NCBI GenBank assembly: GCA_029964075.1
Contig: CM057149.1
Span: 21,280,197-21,344,196, forward strand
Source: Patiria pectinifera
Lineage: Eukaryota; Echinodermata; Asteroidea; Valvatida; Asterinidae
Length of the DNA: 64,000 nt
Direction: 5' to 3'
Of the stretch, positions 1-14,600 are shown in pieces. The translations under genes and the position numbers were made by a program. Under the pieces are notes generated by a model. That model saw only the letters and a list, made by a program, of their open reading frames with translations. It was not told the origin of the DNA and searched no databases. Within the stretch, counting starts at the first letter, position 1. Each line of letters opens with the position of its first letter.

Positions 1-360
1 GCTTGAAAAACCAAGAAAAACAAAAATGATTAAGTAGTCTGGATCTCTGACTCCACTAAAGATAAAATGGATCAATTTATAGATGTCGGAAAATTGTAAG
101 GTAAGGGAACCAATAGCAAACAAAATGTGGACTGAAAAAAAATTGTAAATTTGGAGCAGTAGTTGAAAAATAGTTAGGTTTTTCCAACGGTGGTCGGCTG
201 ACCACCGTTGGAAATGTATACAAAAATACCATTTTTGTATGGTGCCATAATTTTACAGGATGCTTTAGACTGTCATTTACCAACATCGTAGTAAGGTATT
301 TCGTAAAAACTTGGTAGTTTTAATTTTTCGATGTTTGCAAATGTTCTTTATTCCCTTTAA
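1..360 (+). mobile_element. TTAA-ended MITE family, copy 1 (cut by window edge)
   Basis: Right-hand part of the element seen whole at 59139-59676, ending in TTTGCAAATGTT and CCCTTTAA. It keeps the central GGTCGGCTGACC palindrome. The left end lies outside the window. No coding capacity. Confidence 0.7.
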
Positions 361-985
361 AGGTGCATAGCTCGATTGATACGGTCGAGATACATTGTGT
401 GTGGATATGAATGAAAAATATGTCAGTATGGTACATGGTATGCCCCAAAAAATACATGTAAGAGTGCAGTGTTCCCTGGGCATGTGTACCGTACTTCATC
501 AAAATGCTTCGAATTTAAAAACGACAGCACTGATCCTTGTGAAAGAATGTTTGATTGATGGTCCTTCACACAAGGCAGAGAATGTTATCTGATGCAATTC
601 TGCCTTCCACCTTCAAACGTATTACATTTACATAAATTTAAATCTAAATGTTTATGCAGAAAAGTTAGAAGTGAGACTATCCATTTGGATTTTCAATACA
701 CCTTTAGATTGTTTAGTGACGCCTACACGAACACAGTTTGATTCATGTTATTACTGTAAACAGATCATGCAATGATTAAAGCAAAAAGAATGTATTGACT
801 GAACAATTAATTGATATTCTACAAGAACGTAAAATTGAAACTTCAAAGAAAAACATTTGGTCTCAGATCTTGATCTTGGGTAATTATGGAAAACCTACAT
901 GTAAGTTGAGTCAATGCTGATGAAGTAGGGGTGTTTGAATGTGTTAACATCATCTTACACTTTGTAATTAAGTAGCATCAGTTGA

Positions 986-1263
986 TATAAATGTTTCAAA
1001 TGACTCTCAGTCAATTTATTTCGACAAAAATAAGATTTTTTTTCAATAAGTGATTTCAATCACTGATTAAAAAACAGTTGTTTGATACAAATCACGATGT
1101 AAATCAGTGATTTAAATCTATTGGTATAAATGTTTCAAATGACTCTCAGTCAATTTATTTCGACAAAAATAATATTTTTTTTCAATAAGTGATTTTAATC
1201 ACTGATTAAAAAACAGTTGTTTGATTCAAATCACGATGTAAATCATTGATTTAAATCTATGAT
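986..1263. repeat. Two-copy tandem repeat, period 139 bp
   Basis: Two nearly identical units beginning TATAAATGTTTCAAATGAC at 986 and 1125. Each contains AATCAGTGATTT/AATCACTGATT inverted pairs. Confidence 0.8.
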
Positions 1264-1659
1264 TTGAATCAGCCAACCCTGACACTAAGAAAGACACATT
1301 TAAGATATTCTGCCACATTTCCCATTACATTTTCGCAACGAGCAAAAGTACCCAGGTGCCAATCCTGCACCAACAAATCAATTACATATTTCATTGTGTG
1401 TAAAATATCTAAACATATTTTAAAATTACAAAGCAAACTTTTCATTATTTTCATTAGTTTAATTACTGGAGTAATGATTACTTTAAGTTACACATTTGTA
1501 AAAAGTACCCAAAGTCGAACAAAATTCTGTTAGTTCTGTTAGTCTGTACAAAGCATGATATTGTGGAACATTAATGCAAACTGACTAAAACCAAACTAAA
1601 TATATACTGTTAGCGGTTAATATGTAAATCTGCTACTTACCCTGTCTTCCAACGCAGTA

Positions 1660-1665
1660 TTTAAT
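1660..1665 (-). terminator. Possible poly(A) signal for the aGPCR
   Basis: ATTAAA on the minus strand about 450 bases after the stop codon. No AATAAA occurs closer. This is a weak call, because the motif is common in AT-rich DNA. Confidence 0.25.
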
Positions 1666-2111
1666 CATAATGGCTGCATCAACTCTAACTAAGCCCTTCC
1701 CTGCTATGCTGACCAATCAAAACAATTCCTGAACACTCAACATCTTTTTTATCCTGAAGAAGAGATTTATGAAAGTTTTCAGACTCAAGTCCCTCCCTAC
1801 ACTCTAATTTTTTTTAAAGAAATTCAAAACAATTGTGCCTTATTTGATTTTAAACAAAGTAGTAAGATTAGACTGGAAACAGTCAAACTTGACTCCCAGC
1901 TATGTACAATATTAAATCAGTCAGCACAACTACTATTTCTGCTCAGCACTAACTGGAAAATCTATTGTGAACAGGAATATCATCAACAGCTCTAAAAATT
2001 GGCTTGTGTTTTCCCAGGCTGTAGTTACAAGATTTCCATTCAGAACTCAAGAAATAGAAAATTCACAGGGATGTTATAAGTGGGCTCTGACAGAAAGACT
2101 AAGGGAAAAGC

Positions 2112-2616
2112 CTAGGATTGAGTCTGACTTGCTTCGCTGAAACCGGTGGTCTTTGTACCCTTACTGGACAGCGGGATACCGCCTCGGGTACTGGAATCAA
2201 GACCCGTCCCGGACACCGCTCCACGGCGTTGGGCATCCCTCTTGCATGGGAACATTTCCCTCCAGACCTGTTGCACCTCTCTCTGTCTGGCGCAGAACAG
2301 GACGAAGATCATCAGCCCCTGTAGAGAGTTGCAGATGGCGAAGAGGACCTGGAAGGCAAAGCTGGCAGCCTGGATGACCGAGAGAAGCCCGAAGACCCAG
2401 GTCAGGCCCAGGAGGACCGAGATGGCCACGGCGTTCTGGAGCCGGCGCAGCCTCTCCTGACGCTGGCTCTTGTCTGAGGAACTCCCGATGGTCTTGCGGG
2501 CACAGGTCAGCTGGCGGGTCACCAGCGTAAAAATGACAAAGTTGAAGAGGAGCACCAAGCCGATTGGAAGCATCTGGCCGTAGTAAATGGCATTACTACC
2601 AGGCTTCAGGAAGCAG
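2112..2616 (-). CDS. aGPCR exon 28: TM5-TM7, tail and stop
   Basis: Encodes the loop-2 Cys (YCFLKPGSNAIYYGQ), TM5 (MLPIGLVLLFNFVIFTLV), TM6 with the signature VLLGLTWVFGLLSVI, and TM7 with FAICNSLQGLMIFVLFCA. A tail of about 60 residues, rich in Ser, Thr and basic residues, ends SEASQTQS and a TAG stop at 2112-2114. No C-terminal PDZ ligand is evident. Acceptor TTAAAG. Confidence 0.97.
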
Positions 2617-5600
2617 CTTTAAGGGTTAAAAGGCAAGGGTTAAAGGTTACGTAAGTATTGGCGAAACTTGGATATAAACAAAATCTGGGTCAATGGAAGG
2701 TCCTCCCACATTTGGTTTGTGTGCACTGCTCAAAGTGCTTGTGACCAAGTTTTACTTGACTACCGTGGTCACCTGACTATCGTGGTCACCTGACTATCGT
2801 GGCCACTTAGCAAAAAATCAAGATCTAATTGGTCATTATGCACAGCAGTGTGGTTGACAGGTAGGGAGGTTTCATTTAATATGTCAAAAGATTTGACAGT
2901 TTACAGGATGCTAACCAAACAAAGTGTCCGAACTTGATTTCCACACCTGAGTGAATGTTTTTGAAATTTTGGCAAGGCATTAATGAATAAATTGCATAGG
3001 ACTTACGCAACAAATTTGTTGCGCAGCTTTGCAATAAATTTACAATCGATTTAACAAACATAGTATTGCTGCGCAAGGTTTTACGACGGCTGTTTGTGTA
3101 TGATTTTGTTCGATCATGAAACATTCGTTGAATCGCCTCAGCCCGCCATTTTAAAAATAATTTCGAATCGTGCAGCAACTCTAAAGCTCGGTTACATAGC
3201 AGTGAGTGTGTTGTATCAACCTTGATAAGTTGTGCAATAACCGGCACCACGACGATCACGAATTGCTGGTAAAATAAGTCATTTTCAGTCGCTACGCCAA
3301 AACTTACGTCACTTAAAATGATTGCACAAGTTACGCTTCAATTGGTTGCACAAGGTTTACGCACTATGAAACTTTCGTGAAATTGTCATAATTAACTGAA
3401 ACGTTACACAGTGTGAAATTTTGCGCAACTTGTGCATTAAATTGTGGCGCAAGTGGTATTATGCTATTTATGCTATTGCGTAAAGTTTCATGATATCGAC
3501 TGCTGGACACCGGTAACTTCACGCAAATTTTGTTTTCTATATTTTATTTTAGTGGACACTGCTTTGTAATGTTCTGTCGTGCAGTGGAATACATTTTTGT
3601 TGTCAAAGATAAGATGATGTTGTAGATTTTCCACAAAATTGTATGTCCAAAAATGTTTAGCCCTCCCAAAATGTTTGATTTAGTAGGTAGGTGGGGGAGG
3701 GTAGCTAAATTTGGTATCCAAACGGAGGAATATGAAAGTCAAGTACAAATACTTACTAATCTGGGTGCTCATATTGGGTGTAATCAGCAGCTAGAATAAT
3801 GACCACAATCACCAATGGAAGACCTGGAAATCACAAGTGTAAAAAACAATACTTGCAAAATAAAACAACTGCTATTGCACTATGTTGTATCACTTAAAGG
3901 ACAACAAAAGTAGGAAAATAAAATCACAATGAATCTTGCCACGAGTGTTTGCAGGAAAGATGCCATGTTGTAAAGGATCTACAACCTGCAGCTACAGTTC
4001 ATTCCTTACTGATAATCGTCCAATGCACCAAGACCACATTTATTAGTTCATCATTAACAAACAAGTAAGGTGTGTTTACAAACACAAATGCCCCGCAACC
4101 GTGACTGTTTCCATGACATAACACCACTCTTTTAACATCAACTTACATGTACCTTGGTCACATGGAACATTCATCGACAGCATTAGTGTCTTCTGTAGGT
4201 TTTAAATGAATTAATCCCTAATCCCTATGTTCTCAGAATAAATACAAGATTTCTATTGTTTTAGCCACTGTGACCTTGACCCTTGACCTTTCGACCCCTA
4301 ATGTGATACGCCTATTTGGATTACCAAGAACGATCCACAAACCAAATTTGAAGTTCACTTGTAAAGTATTTCTCAAGTTATTGCGCTGACAAAATTTCTT
4401 TTGTTTTAGCCACTGTGACCTTGACCCTTGACCTTTTGGCCCCAAATGCAATAGGCTTCTTAGGATTGCCAAGGACAATCCACAAACCAAAATTGAAGTT
4501 CATATGTAAAGTATTTCTCAAGTTATCGCGCTGACAAAATTTCTTTTGTTTTTGCCACTGTGACCTTGACCCTTGACCTTTTGGCCCCAAATGCAAAAGG
4601 CTTCTTAGGATTGCCAAGGACAATCCACAAACCAAATTTGAAGTTCATATGTAAAGTATTTCTCAAGTTATCGCGCTGACAAAATTTCTTTTGTTTTAGT
4701 CACTGTGACCTTGACCCTTGACCTTTGGGCCCCAAATGCAAAAGGCTTCTTAGGATTGCCAAGGACAATCCACAAACCAAATTTGAAGTTCATATGAAAT
4801 GTATTTCTCAAGTTATCGCGCTGACAAAATTTCTATTGTTTCAGCCACTGTGACCTTGACCCTTGACCTTTCGGCCCCAAATGCAAAAGGCTTCTTAGGA
4901 TTATAAAGGACAATCCACAAACCAAATTTGAAGTTCATATGTAAAGTATTTCTCAAGTTATCGCGCTGACAAAATTTGTCCGGACACACACACACACACA
5001 CACATTCCAAAATTTGTATCCTTGTGGAGACATTTCTTTGTTCCCGTGTAGTAAAGTGTTCAATTTTGAAAGTGAATTTTCAAAATGCTCTTATCTTAAC
5101 CAGAATAAGTTTCCTGGGCTGAAATTTGGAATTAATATCTCTTTTCTAAAACTCTTCCATCTGCGACAAATAAACACACCTTGGAAATTCCTAGTTTTTG
5201 AGTAAAACCCATATATCTATTTCGTGAAAACCTTGTGGAGACCTATTCATCTATAGAAATTGCCCTGTGGAGACCTTTACAATGTTTTGTTCACTATTGT
5301 GTGTGAGTCTCCACAAGGCAGCGAATTTGTGGTCACCCACCCACCCACCCACCCACACACCCACATACCCACCCACCCGCCCACCCACGGAAGGACAAGG
5401 CGGAAACAGTATGCCCCTTCGGCTTCGCCGCGGGGCATAAAAACCTAGGGACAACGGGACACTGACGTTGACGAAATGGGAGACCGCCAACATATACAGT
5501 TTGATAGCTCAGTACTGTATTCCGTAAATTGGAGATTCGAACCCCACTTAAGTTATTCTTTGTTCAGCTAGGAATCTAAACAATGGCAAGTCTTACCCCA

Positions 5601-8600
5601 GGCAGCGATGGAGGCCTTGAGCAGGAAGTGACTGACGTTGGCGTTGAGCACACGGACAAAGAGAAGGTACATATTGGTGGCTTCCACGGCCATCCAGGCA
5701 ATGGACGCCAAGGTGAAGTAGTGGATCGAAACTGCCACAAAGGTGCAGCCTCCCCGGGAAGCTGTTGCCTCAATACCCACCAAGAACATGAAGTAGAGAC
5801 CCAGCAGGGCAAAGCACAGGCTGATCAGGATCTGCTGGGGACGCTTAGTCCGAAGTTTCCTTGTGATTCATTGAGAAAGGGACAAAACATCTTTCAAATC
5901 TTAGAGAGGAAGGTACCATCAGCCGGTACTTATTTGGCTGTACCTGAAATCTCTCATTGAGAACTACTGTCTAGGTCTTCAACAATTACAACTGCATTTG
6001 AACATGCTGAGAATAAACCTAGCCACAGCTCTGGATGCCTGTTTGAGACATGGCTGTTGTGTCTCATTGCTAAGCCAATGTATGACATTGGAGATTTTAA
6101 ATTCTCACCACAAAAGCGAGCATCGATGAGGCCCTTGGGGTCAGCGCAGATTGGAAGATTTGGATATTCCGGTTTTTCAATGGGAATCAACTTCATTTTT
6201 CAAATATATCTGACATGCACCAATGGGTAAAAAATCATATATTAGTAAAAGCTCAAGTTTATGGAGTCACGATTTGGCTAACTGAAACAGACAAGGTGAT
6301 GAAGCCCTATTTGTTAACTGAGTGGTATCACTGGCTGCAGGGACGTGAGTGATCCTGTGATTGTGAGCACTTACTTGCTGTACAGATATGTGACCAGAGT
6401 GATTATCAGAGCCACCACAGATACAGCACAGCCGATCTTGCTTATGACATCCAAAAAGACGCTGTCCTGTTGCCCATGAATGTCCTAGGAGGAAAAAAAA
6501 GGGACACAATTTCAGCTTAAGCCAAGTCAGCTTGAATTGGGCCACTATCAACCTGAACCGGGGCACCCATTTCATGGCACTGCTTAAAAGTTAACAGAAA
6601 GGTTGTGCTTACTATAGCAGAAAAACTGCGCTAACCTTAGGCAGTTTTTCATGGCGTGGATGTGCTGATGGTTGCGTGCACATGGAGATTCATATTGTTA
6701 CGTCACTGATTTATGGAACTTGTTTTCCTCTGAGGTTAAGCATGCCTTTTACTGTGCTTACTGGTTAAGGTCCCAATGACGGAGGCTCCGTTAGCAGAAA
6801 ATCCTGCTCTTATGGGCAGTGCCATAAAATTGTTGCTTTACTATTTCAAACAAATTCTGCCTCTGAACTTGGGGTGCTTTTTACTGTTTCCTGATATCCA
6901 GCCTCAATCCAATTTGGAAATATCCAGCAGCTGATAATTATTAACAGGGAAACAGTTTGTCGACTATGTTAGTGTCCAGAATGCTCTCTGTTCAGTTTTT
7001 TCGGTCACCCCAAGCCTCCTTGATTCAAATTATTCTGGCAACGCTCCTGTTTCTATTCTTACCACAATAACAGCGAAGCTGGTTAGGTGGTCACACAGAC
7101 ATCGGATGACGCCATTGGCCATGGATTCGTTTCTGCATCCCTCAGTGGACCAATCGCCGTACCCGTTATTCAGAGTGAAATCCCAGAACACGCACTCCGC
7201 ACTGCCAACCATCTCATTTTCACCGCTCACCTGAAAGCATTAAAACATGGTCATTTCAGAGAGAAATTCAAGATGATTTTGATTTTTGGGAGAGAAAACA
7301 TGGCTCATGTATTTAAGCATCTGTTCATTTTTTTTGCAAGATCCAAACTTGAAAACAGCTTTGCTGCAGTGCCTCTCAAATATATGGCCTATCAAAGCAA
7401 TTAATTCTGTATAGAGCGTGCAAGTCTCGCCAGTCCATGTGAACGTATTGGTACAAAAGACTGACAAGTCTAGTCACAGACCCGTGTTTGAATTTACCCA
7501 ATTTGTTATCTACGTGCTCAGTTGAATGAAAAGTGAGCTCAACATTTGTAATTTGATAACAGTCATCAATTCGAAATATTTTTAATATGTTGTAAAATTG
7601 TAACGCCTTCTTTCTTTCAAAATAGTGCTTTATTGCCCTTGACTGGATGGACCTAGTCATGACACGCCATAAATGAAAAAACAGGATGTAGCAAACGGTT
7701 GTAAATTTTTTAAATCAACTTGCTCGCTCCATTCAATAAGTTAACTTACATTGAGCAGACTGAACACACTTGTGACGGGCATGCGCAGATTGTTGATTTT
7801 GACGCCCTCCACAGTTGCAGCAATGACGCGGCTACCTACAGCTCGCCTCACTCCGTCCTCGGGCCTCGTCGCTTCGTTCAACGTGGGAGAACGAAACAGC
7901 CTGCTGTTCTGATACAGGAAGAAACTTATCGGAACTTGGTCACTATCGCCTGGTTTGTAGGACAGAAACAAAAAAACAACAAAAAATAAGTTGTAATTGC
8001 GGCCACTTCCAAGTTTACTTCACAGACTAATTCATTGAGATTCTGTTTCACTGGAGGAAATTGAAATGGTTTTGTTGTAAAATGAACAAAAGTACTTCCA
8101 AGGAAAGTTTTACAGCTCAGGTGACTTTCCTTACACATAATTAAATGTTTGAGATCTTCAAATGTTGCTGTCTTCTCTTTTATAATTATGGCAGCCAAAA
8201 AAAAATTTAAAAAATTAAAAAAAACAACTGAGAATTGATGCAGTGGTAGTCTTACATGTCTTACTTAATTTAATTTTGACTAGAAAATTCAGATTAGATA
8301 AGTGTCTGCTTTTCAAGGGTTGGTACTTGAATTAACTTCCACCTTGCATCTTTTGAGGCAAGGCTCAACAGGGCTCATTGTGTATCGCAGCGTTTGAGTT
8401 CAATTATCCATTAACACTTCTGCTGTCTGAACAGTCACAAACAGTCAAACAAAATCACTCCTATTCCCCTGCTATGCCTTTATACACAGTGCACTTGCCA
8501 ACAGTCAGATCACATTTCTTGTAAAGCACGTGAAACATGACTACTTTTACATAAGTGGCATTTTTTTTCAGCAACCCAAAGTGCTATTTTCATGATTTTT

Positions 8601-11600
8601 TTCAGTATTTGAAAGAAAAATCTCTCAGCTTTAATTTAATCTAATACCAAAACATAAAAAAACACCAAACCCTTTTTTTTTTAAAGCAAATGTTTTAGGG
8701 TTGCATTTTTTGGGGGGTTCACCCTACTGTATAGTCAAATTAAATTCATGGACAAAAGCAAGTAACTGGCAGGTTCAGCAGGCTTATCAATCTCCTACAG
8801 TCAAAGCATAGCTGTATCAAGTTCCATAAACAGTCACAGCCAGTCAATCCTGCTTTATGTGAACAGGGAGCTGTTAACCATTAACAACAGTCACTTGACT
8901 GTAGGTATCCAGGAACTGCACATACAGTGGAAGCATAGCATGGTTGGTGCATTTGATATTATAACACCTCACTCACAGTTCTGTGTCACGATTGGCCGAG
9001 AGCAAATCACATGATACTTTCTATTTTTGCTATCTTTCTGTGCACGGCCAAAAGTACTATACCCGTAGCAACTTAAGTATTATAACACCTCACCCACAGA
9101 TTCTGTGTCTTGATTGGCCGAGAGCGAGTCACATGTTACTTTCTAATTTTGCTATCTTTCTGTGCACTGCCAAAAGTACTATACCCGTAGCAACCAAAGT
9201 ACTATACCATTAGCAACCAAAGTACTATTTCCACGGCGCGGTATTTGTGTGCAAATGGATGCTGGTGTGCGCCTTGCGCGTAGCGCGTATTGTTCCAAAG
9301 AGAGCGCGCCGCAGACTTGGGTTCAAACATATCGTGAAGGGGTAGTTTCGAAGAGAGAAATACATTTTCCATCAATTTTGTATTGAAATTGAAATTTATT
9401 TCAACTGTGTTCGGATTTAAATAATTTAAAATATTAAAACCAAGCAGAATCTGTGGGTGAAGTGTTATAAAACAAATATTGAATGCTTTATCTCGTGGTG
9501 AAGTGAAACTAGCCTCCCTCGGTGATCCATGGACCATGCGGGCAATTCAGTTTTTGCTGCGTGGGTAGATTGATAACCTTATCAAAACAATGATGATTTT
9601 GTTTTTTGTTTTTTTACCTGTTTTAGGAATTTTGTCGAGAATTTCAGCAGGAAGGAAAATCGAGGCTTCTGTTTCCCTTGGTGGGTCTTCTTTGGTGAAC
9701 ACATAGGTCTGATTGTCAGTTAGATCGTTGGTTCCCGGGTCCCCAAGGGAAGACGCAAAGCCCAGGCCATTGGACAGGGCTCGACGGGGAAGGGAGAGGG
9801 CCTGGACGGCAATGCTGCTCTGTACCTCGGTGAAGTTACCGGCCCCGCTGTTATGCAACGCCGTGACGAAGGACTCCAGGGACAGCACGATGAGAGACGG
9901 AGAGTTGTCACGGCTTGCCTCATCCAAGATGGCTTCGTCGTCAATTTGGAGGACGTTGTTGACTATCTCGACGATTTGCACGGCAACCTACCAGACAAAG
10001 ACACCCAAAATTTGGATTATCGGTTCAAAGCAGGAGACTGGCTGTAGCAGTAGTTAAGCAGCTTTCCTGCAAGCAGCCTCCACAAAAAATGAGGATGCAG
10101 CTGAATTCATAGCACCAATATTATACTATTATTGTGAAGGTCAGATCAACGCTGAGATTTGTTGTCAAGATACTTTTGAGCTCATAGAATTTCAAAATGT
10201 TTCTCTCATCACACCCTCAATAATAAAAACCCTAGCTGCTCTACTACTACAACCACCCACATGTACCTTTCCCTTGAAATGAGAGCTTAGTATTGCCATG
10301 ATTGAAATTGTCAGTAAAAATGCAGCTTTTTTGGGGTATGAGGAGGAAAAACCATCACAAGTTTACCCAGGTGGGACCTGAACCCAAAACTTTCTTCCTA
10401 CAAGTGCACGTGTTTCGCCACTCGACCACTCATACACACCAATTCCGAGAAGTCTGTGGAGGCGGACCATGTGTTGAACTTGAACAAGGCCACTGTGCAC
10501 GGTCTGTTTGTGGTACAATTTACACTCCGTGGACACACCCCGGAGTGTTAAAATATATGAGGTTGAGGTAAAAAATATACTGCTGAATATGACTCTTGCC
10601 AATCAGTATTGTGGCGTTTGGCTGTTTATCAAAAGTTGGCTGCTATATTTTGCCTTTTTCGAAAATCTAAATTTTGGGCAAAAAAATAATCCTGTCGCCA
10701 AGTAATTTCTGCAAAATTGTAACTGCCATTGTGATTGCAACGTTGACCCTAAATGCTTCTCCAGACAATAAGGAAAATTAAACGAATGAACATTCATATT
10801 CTGGTATCATTTAGTTGTGGAAATGGAATCAGTCTTACCTCTGGGGAAGTGTTGTTGGCATCCACTAGATTCTTCAGAATTCCAGCGACAGACGTTAATG
10901 CCGCGGGACTGATGGCGCTGGCGTTAGACGTCAGGGATGCTGTCTCTTGGGCTACTTCCTCAGCATTCTCAGAAGTCACTGGCATCTGTGGGGTTCATTG
11001 GGCAAATTGACAAATTTTAGGGATTTTTCTATCCAAGGTCTAGTCAAGTAAGGGAAGAGCTGTTAAAGTTGCTCTCTATTAAAGTTGCTATCTTCAGTTC
11101 CATTCCCAGAATTAAATCGAATGGGACATCGAATAATAAAAATCTGCCGAATGGAAAATTTACTGTACAAATGTTGAATTTTTTGTGGTACGACATTAAT
11201 TCAGACCTTTCCCTTTATGCATGACCGGCACAAACGCAACATAAAACGAATCAATATCAGGTTTTTCCTGTCACGTAAAATTGTATTTTCAGAGTTTGAA
11301 AAATATCCAAAATAGATAAAAAGTGTTAATTGCCCTACCTTGCAGTATAATCTGTGCCACTGAACCACGCGCACTAAGAATCAGCCCTTAACTCTTTCGC
11401 TACGGCGAGCCGCTGACAGCAGCACACAAAAATTGTACATGTCGTACGGCAAGCCGCTGGCAGCGGCTCGGTCTGATGTCGCTGTGAATAAACAGGGGTA
11501 TCCCCATGATGTGTGCCTTATTTACATAATTTATATCGTATAACCTCTGACCCTAGTTTGACCCCCTGCCAACGGCTCTCCGTCTCGCCAGGGTCTGCGC

Positions 11601-14600
11601 TGCAGGTTATTTTGAGCAGTTAGTTTACAGAGAGACATTTAAAGATGGCGGCATCCATATCGACACACGGCGGAATTTCCAGCGATTTATTACGTACAAA
11701 CGTGAAAAAAATCGGGAAATTAAATTCAGTAGCGAAAGAGTTACGGGAGATTTCAACATATGAGGACTGCTTACTTTTGCAAGCTCATCAAGGTTTTCAG
11801 TGACGTCTCCCTCAAAGCATTTGAGAATGACCGGCTCCTTCCACTGCGGTTGAGATGTGAAGTCACCGACGCAGTCTCTGGTGGCACGAGGCATTCCCGC
11901 TAAGAGGAATCAGAACATAAAAACAATTACAGTACTTTGTACACAAGAAAATTCCTCCTCTGAGTACAGTGTTTGTTCCACAGGCCATAAATCATCAAAA
12001 CCAAGATTCCCACAGTCCTTCCACTACGCTTTAAGTGCATACAGTTTTCTTATTCAGTATCAAAACTACAACTCATATACTTATTTCAATTAGCAGTTTT
12101 GGAATATTACATTTTCATTTTTTTTATTTCAATAAAACTAATTTGAGTACACCAGCTAGCTTACTTTTTCTTACTGTTTACACATATATTTTTGAAGTTG
12201 GTCTTTCACACATGATTGTAGATTTAGTACCCATCAAGCAAGATTCAAGTAAATCTCACTGACAAGTGACAATCAAGGAGGCTTACCTCGGGTTGTGAAC
12301 TGGGGGCAGAGGTTCAGCGATTGCGCCGTCTGTCCAAGTCTGGTTTGCGGAAACGTCAGATTTCCTTCAAGGTATACCTCATGCGGGCAAGACACTGCAA
12401 AAACAATAGAACTAGATGTATTAATAATTAATACACTCTATTTACTCTGATGGAGATGTTGTTAATATTAGTGTTTTAAGAATGCAGCCTGCATTCGCCG
12501 AACTATTTCCGTGTGAAGGTTCTACATTTGATAGGTATACAGCAAACGTCCAAATTCACAATTTTGTTGACGTTTAAACCCACCTAAATTGACAACATTG
12601 ATGCTCTCAGATTCCACCATGAGCTCAGATGTTTCTCGTCTTTCCTGGATCGCTGCTGTCAACCGTTCCTGGAGTGCTAAATCTCCAGTGGGCTCGGTCA
12701 AACCGCACGGCCCTTCGCATTCCCCTCTGAATCTAGATCGGCGAAAGAAAACCACAACTTCGGCGACGATACTGCCACTCCTGAACGCAAGAATTTCAAA
12801 CTCGATGAAGTATTCCCTGCCCATTTCTTCTTGCAGGTTTCTGGTAACAGGAAACCAAAACTGTGACAAAGGGAAAAAAGCAGAACAGGGGTACAGATGG
12901 TGAATGAAAAGATTGGGGGCACCAAAATGTGTTGTTCCGAAATGCAAACAAATGAATTATTAGTAAACAGCTATTCTCGAGAACTACTTTCATGTAAGAA
13001 ACTGAAAATACAGGGAAAGTAAAAAAAAGAAAGAAGGAAACCCAAATGGCAGGACCAATTATTTAACAAAGTTCTACGTGTAGCACTTTCAAAATCTAGG
13101 AAAAATGAAAGTCTAATCAATAAGCTTTCTTTTAGTACAGGAATCATTCAAATCACTCATGTACTTTTCAAGGTACAGAATTTTAACCACAACCACCGTT
13201 TAAAGTTCTGTCCACGGATCACAAAAAGTTCTCACTTTGCTTGCTCATAAATGAATGTTCAACAAAGTATAATATAATCTGTACAAGCTAGATAGGCTTG
13301 TGCGGTATTGTATTGGAACATGAAAGTCCACCATATACAGTCACAAAAATATAGTGATATTCGGTATTATCAGGTACTTATCTGTGTTGACTATTGGCCG
13401 TCAAAAACAATAAGGCACATAGTGTTAGGGAAGGAAACTGCAAATAGGCAGCATGGGCAGAACTTATAATGCCCTGCTGGATGACTATAGTACATGTAAG
13501 TGCAATGTTCACCTTATCTAGAGACCGTGACAAGAAGGAATTTAAACATGCAGATCTGGCCAAGTAAATTCCATACCGAGGTCGTCGGTATTTTGACAAC
13601 ATAATTCGGTACTGTAAAGCATAAAAAATACTGTCACTAACTGGTATAATTGAAATATAGTCCAAGCCTTGCAAAAGCATTCTAAAATGTTGCAATCATT
13701 ATGGTATTCATTTCCATACACAAATGGATCAGTTACTTCAAAATCAGATGCTTCTGGATCGAGCTTGAAGATGCAAATAGAATGATTTGCGGTGATTTTT
13801 TTCCAATTTTCACTTTTAGCTGATGTGTTTCATATCCTATCGGTATATATATCTAAAATACAGAGTAAAAATTTCACTCACAGACCATGATTTTGCCTCT
13901 AAAGGTGTATTTTTTTAATATGCAGAAGTATATCAGTTCAAGAAATGCATATTCCAAAACTTTTAATGGGCAATTTAAAACCTATTTGACAAACAGCCTG
14001 AAAGAGGTTTTTTTTTTGACAAAACACATCACGTTTGTGGAACTTATTCTCTCATGCCTCTTTTATTTATAAAATGCCGAAGAGATTCGTTAGAAAAATA
14101 TGCCACCCACAAAATGAGTGAACGTACATTTTGTTCCAGTTCCGATCGGAGGTTCCCAAAGTCAGCGCTGTCTGTTACTGCCAAATCCTCCGTGTAGGTG
14201 CGGTTGAGTAGCTTCATTGTCACCTTGAAAGTTGTTACTTCTGCAGCATGGATATTGGAATGTACAAATGTATTTCATCTTAGAAACAACATGGTAGAAA
14301 GGGAATTCCTCTGTAGTATTATCCACAAGTTTTAAGAAAGGTGAGCTAAAACATTCTTGGCAAACCTCAAAATTATTTTCGACCTTGAAGAAGTTCCGAG
14401 TTTTTATTATAAAGTAAACTGTTTTTCTTTTGTTTAGTTCGCCACACCAAGATTATGCCATTTTGTTCGGAAATGTCTGCCTGAACAGTTTATTTCCCCC
14501 CAGTCTGAACCAAGAAATAACAGAACAAGATGACATAAGGAGTTAAAAAAAGTCTTCTCGGTACTGTTTTTTTATATTCTGACCTGTTACAGTCAATGTT

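Larger units (their letters stand above)
361..2111. other. 3' flank of the aGPCR, no gene seen
   Basis: AT-rich DNA with a two-copy tandem repeat (986-1263). The open frames here are short, unsupported by motifs and overlap on both strands. The 3' UTR of the receptor presumably begins at 2111. Confidence 0.5.

Noticed and set aside
1630-1640. Donor-like GTAAGTAG on the minus strand downstream of the receptor stop
   Set aside because: It could be a 3' UTR intron, but no acceptor or coding sequence further downstream supports it.
5503-5548. tRNA gene or SINE head (GATAGCTCAGT ... GATTCGAACCCC)
   Set aside because: The boxes are too close together and no stems form.
6109-6190. Open stretch KLIPIEKPEYPNLPICADP with a good donor inside intron 25
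   Set aside because: A stop lies just upstream in frame, the only usable acceptor gives phase 0 while exons 25 and 26 need phase 2, and the TM1-TM2 loop is complete without it.
10360-10440. Functional tRNA gene
   Set aside because: Box-like motifs are present, but no acceptor-stem pairing or anticodon arm can be drawn.
14124-14135. GTACGT as the donor of exon 17
   Set aside because: It would leave exon 17 in phase 0, but exon 18 needs phase 2. The donor at 14110 restores frame and normal SEA spacing.
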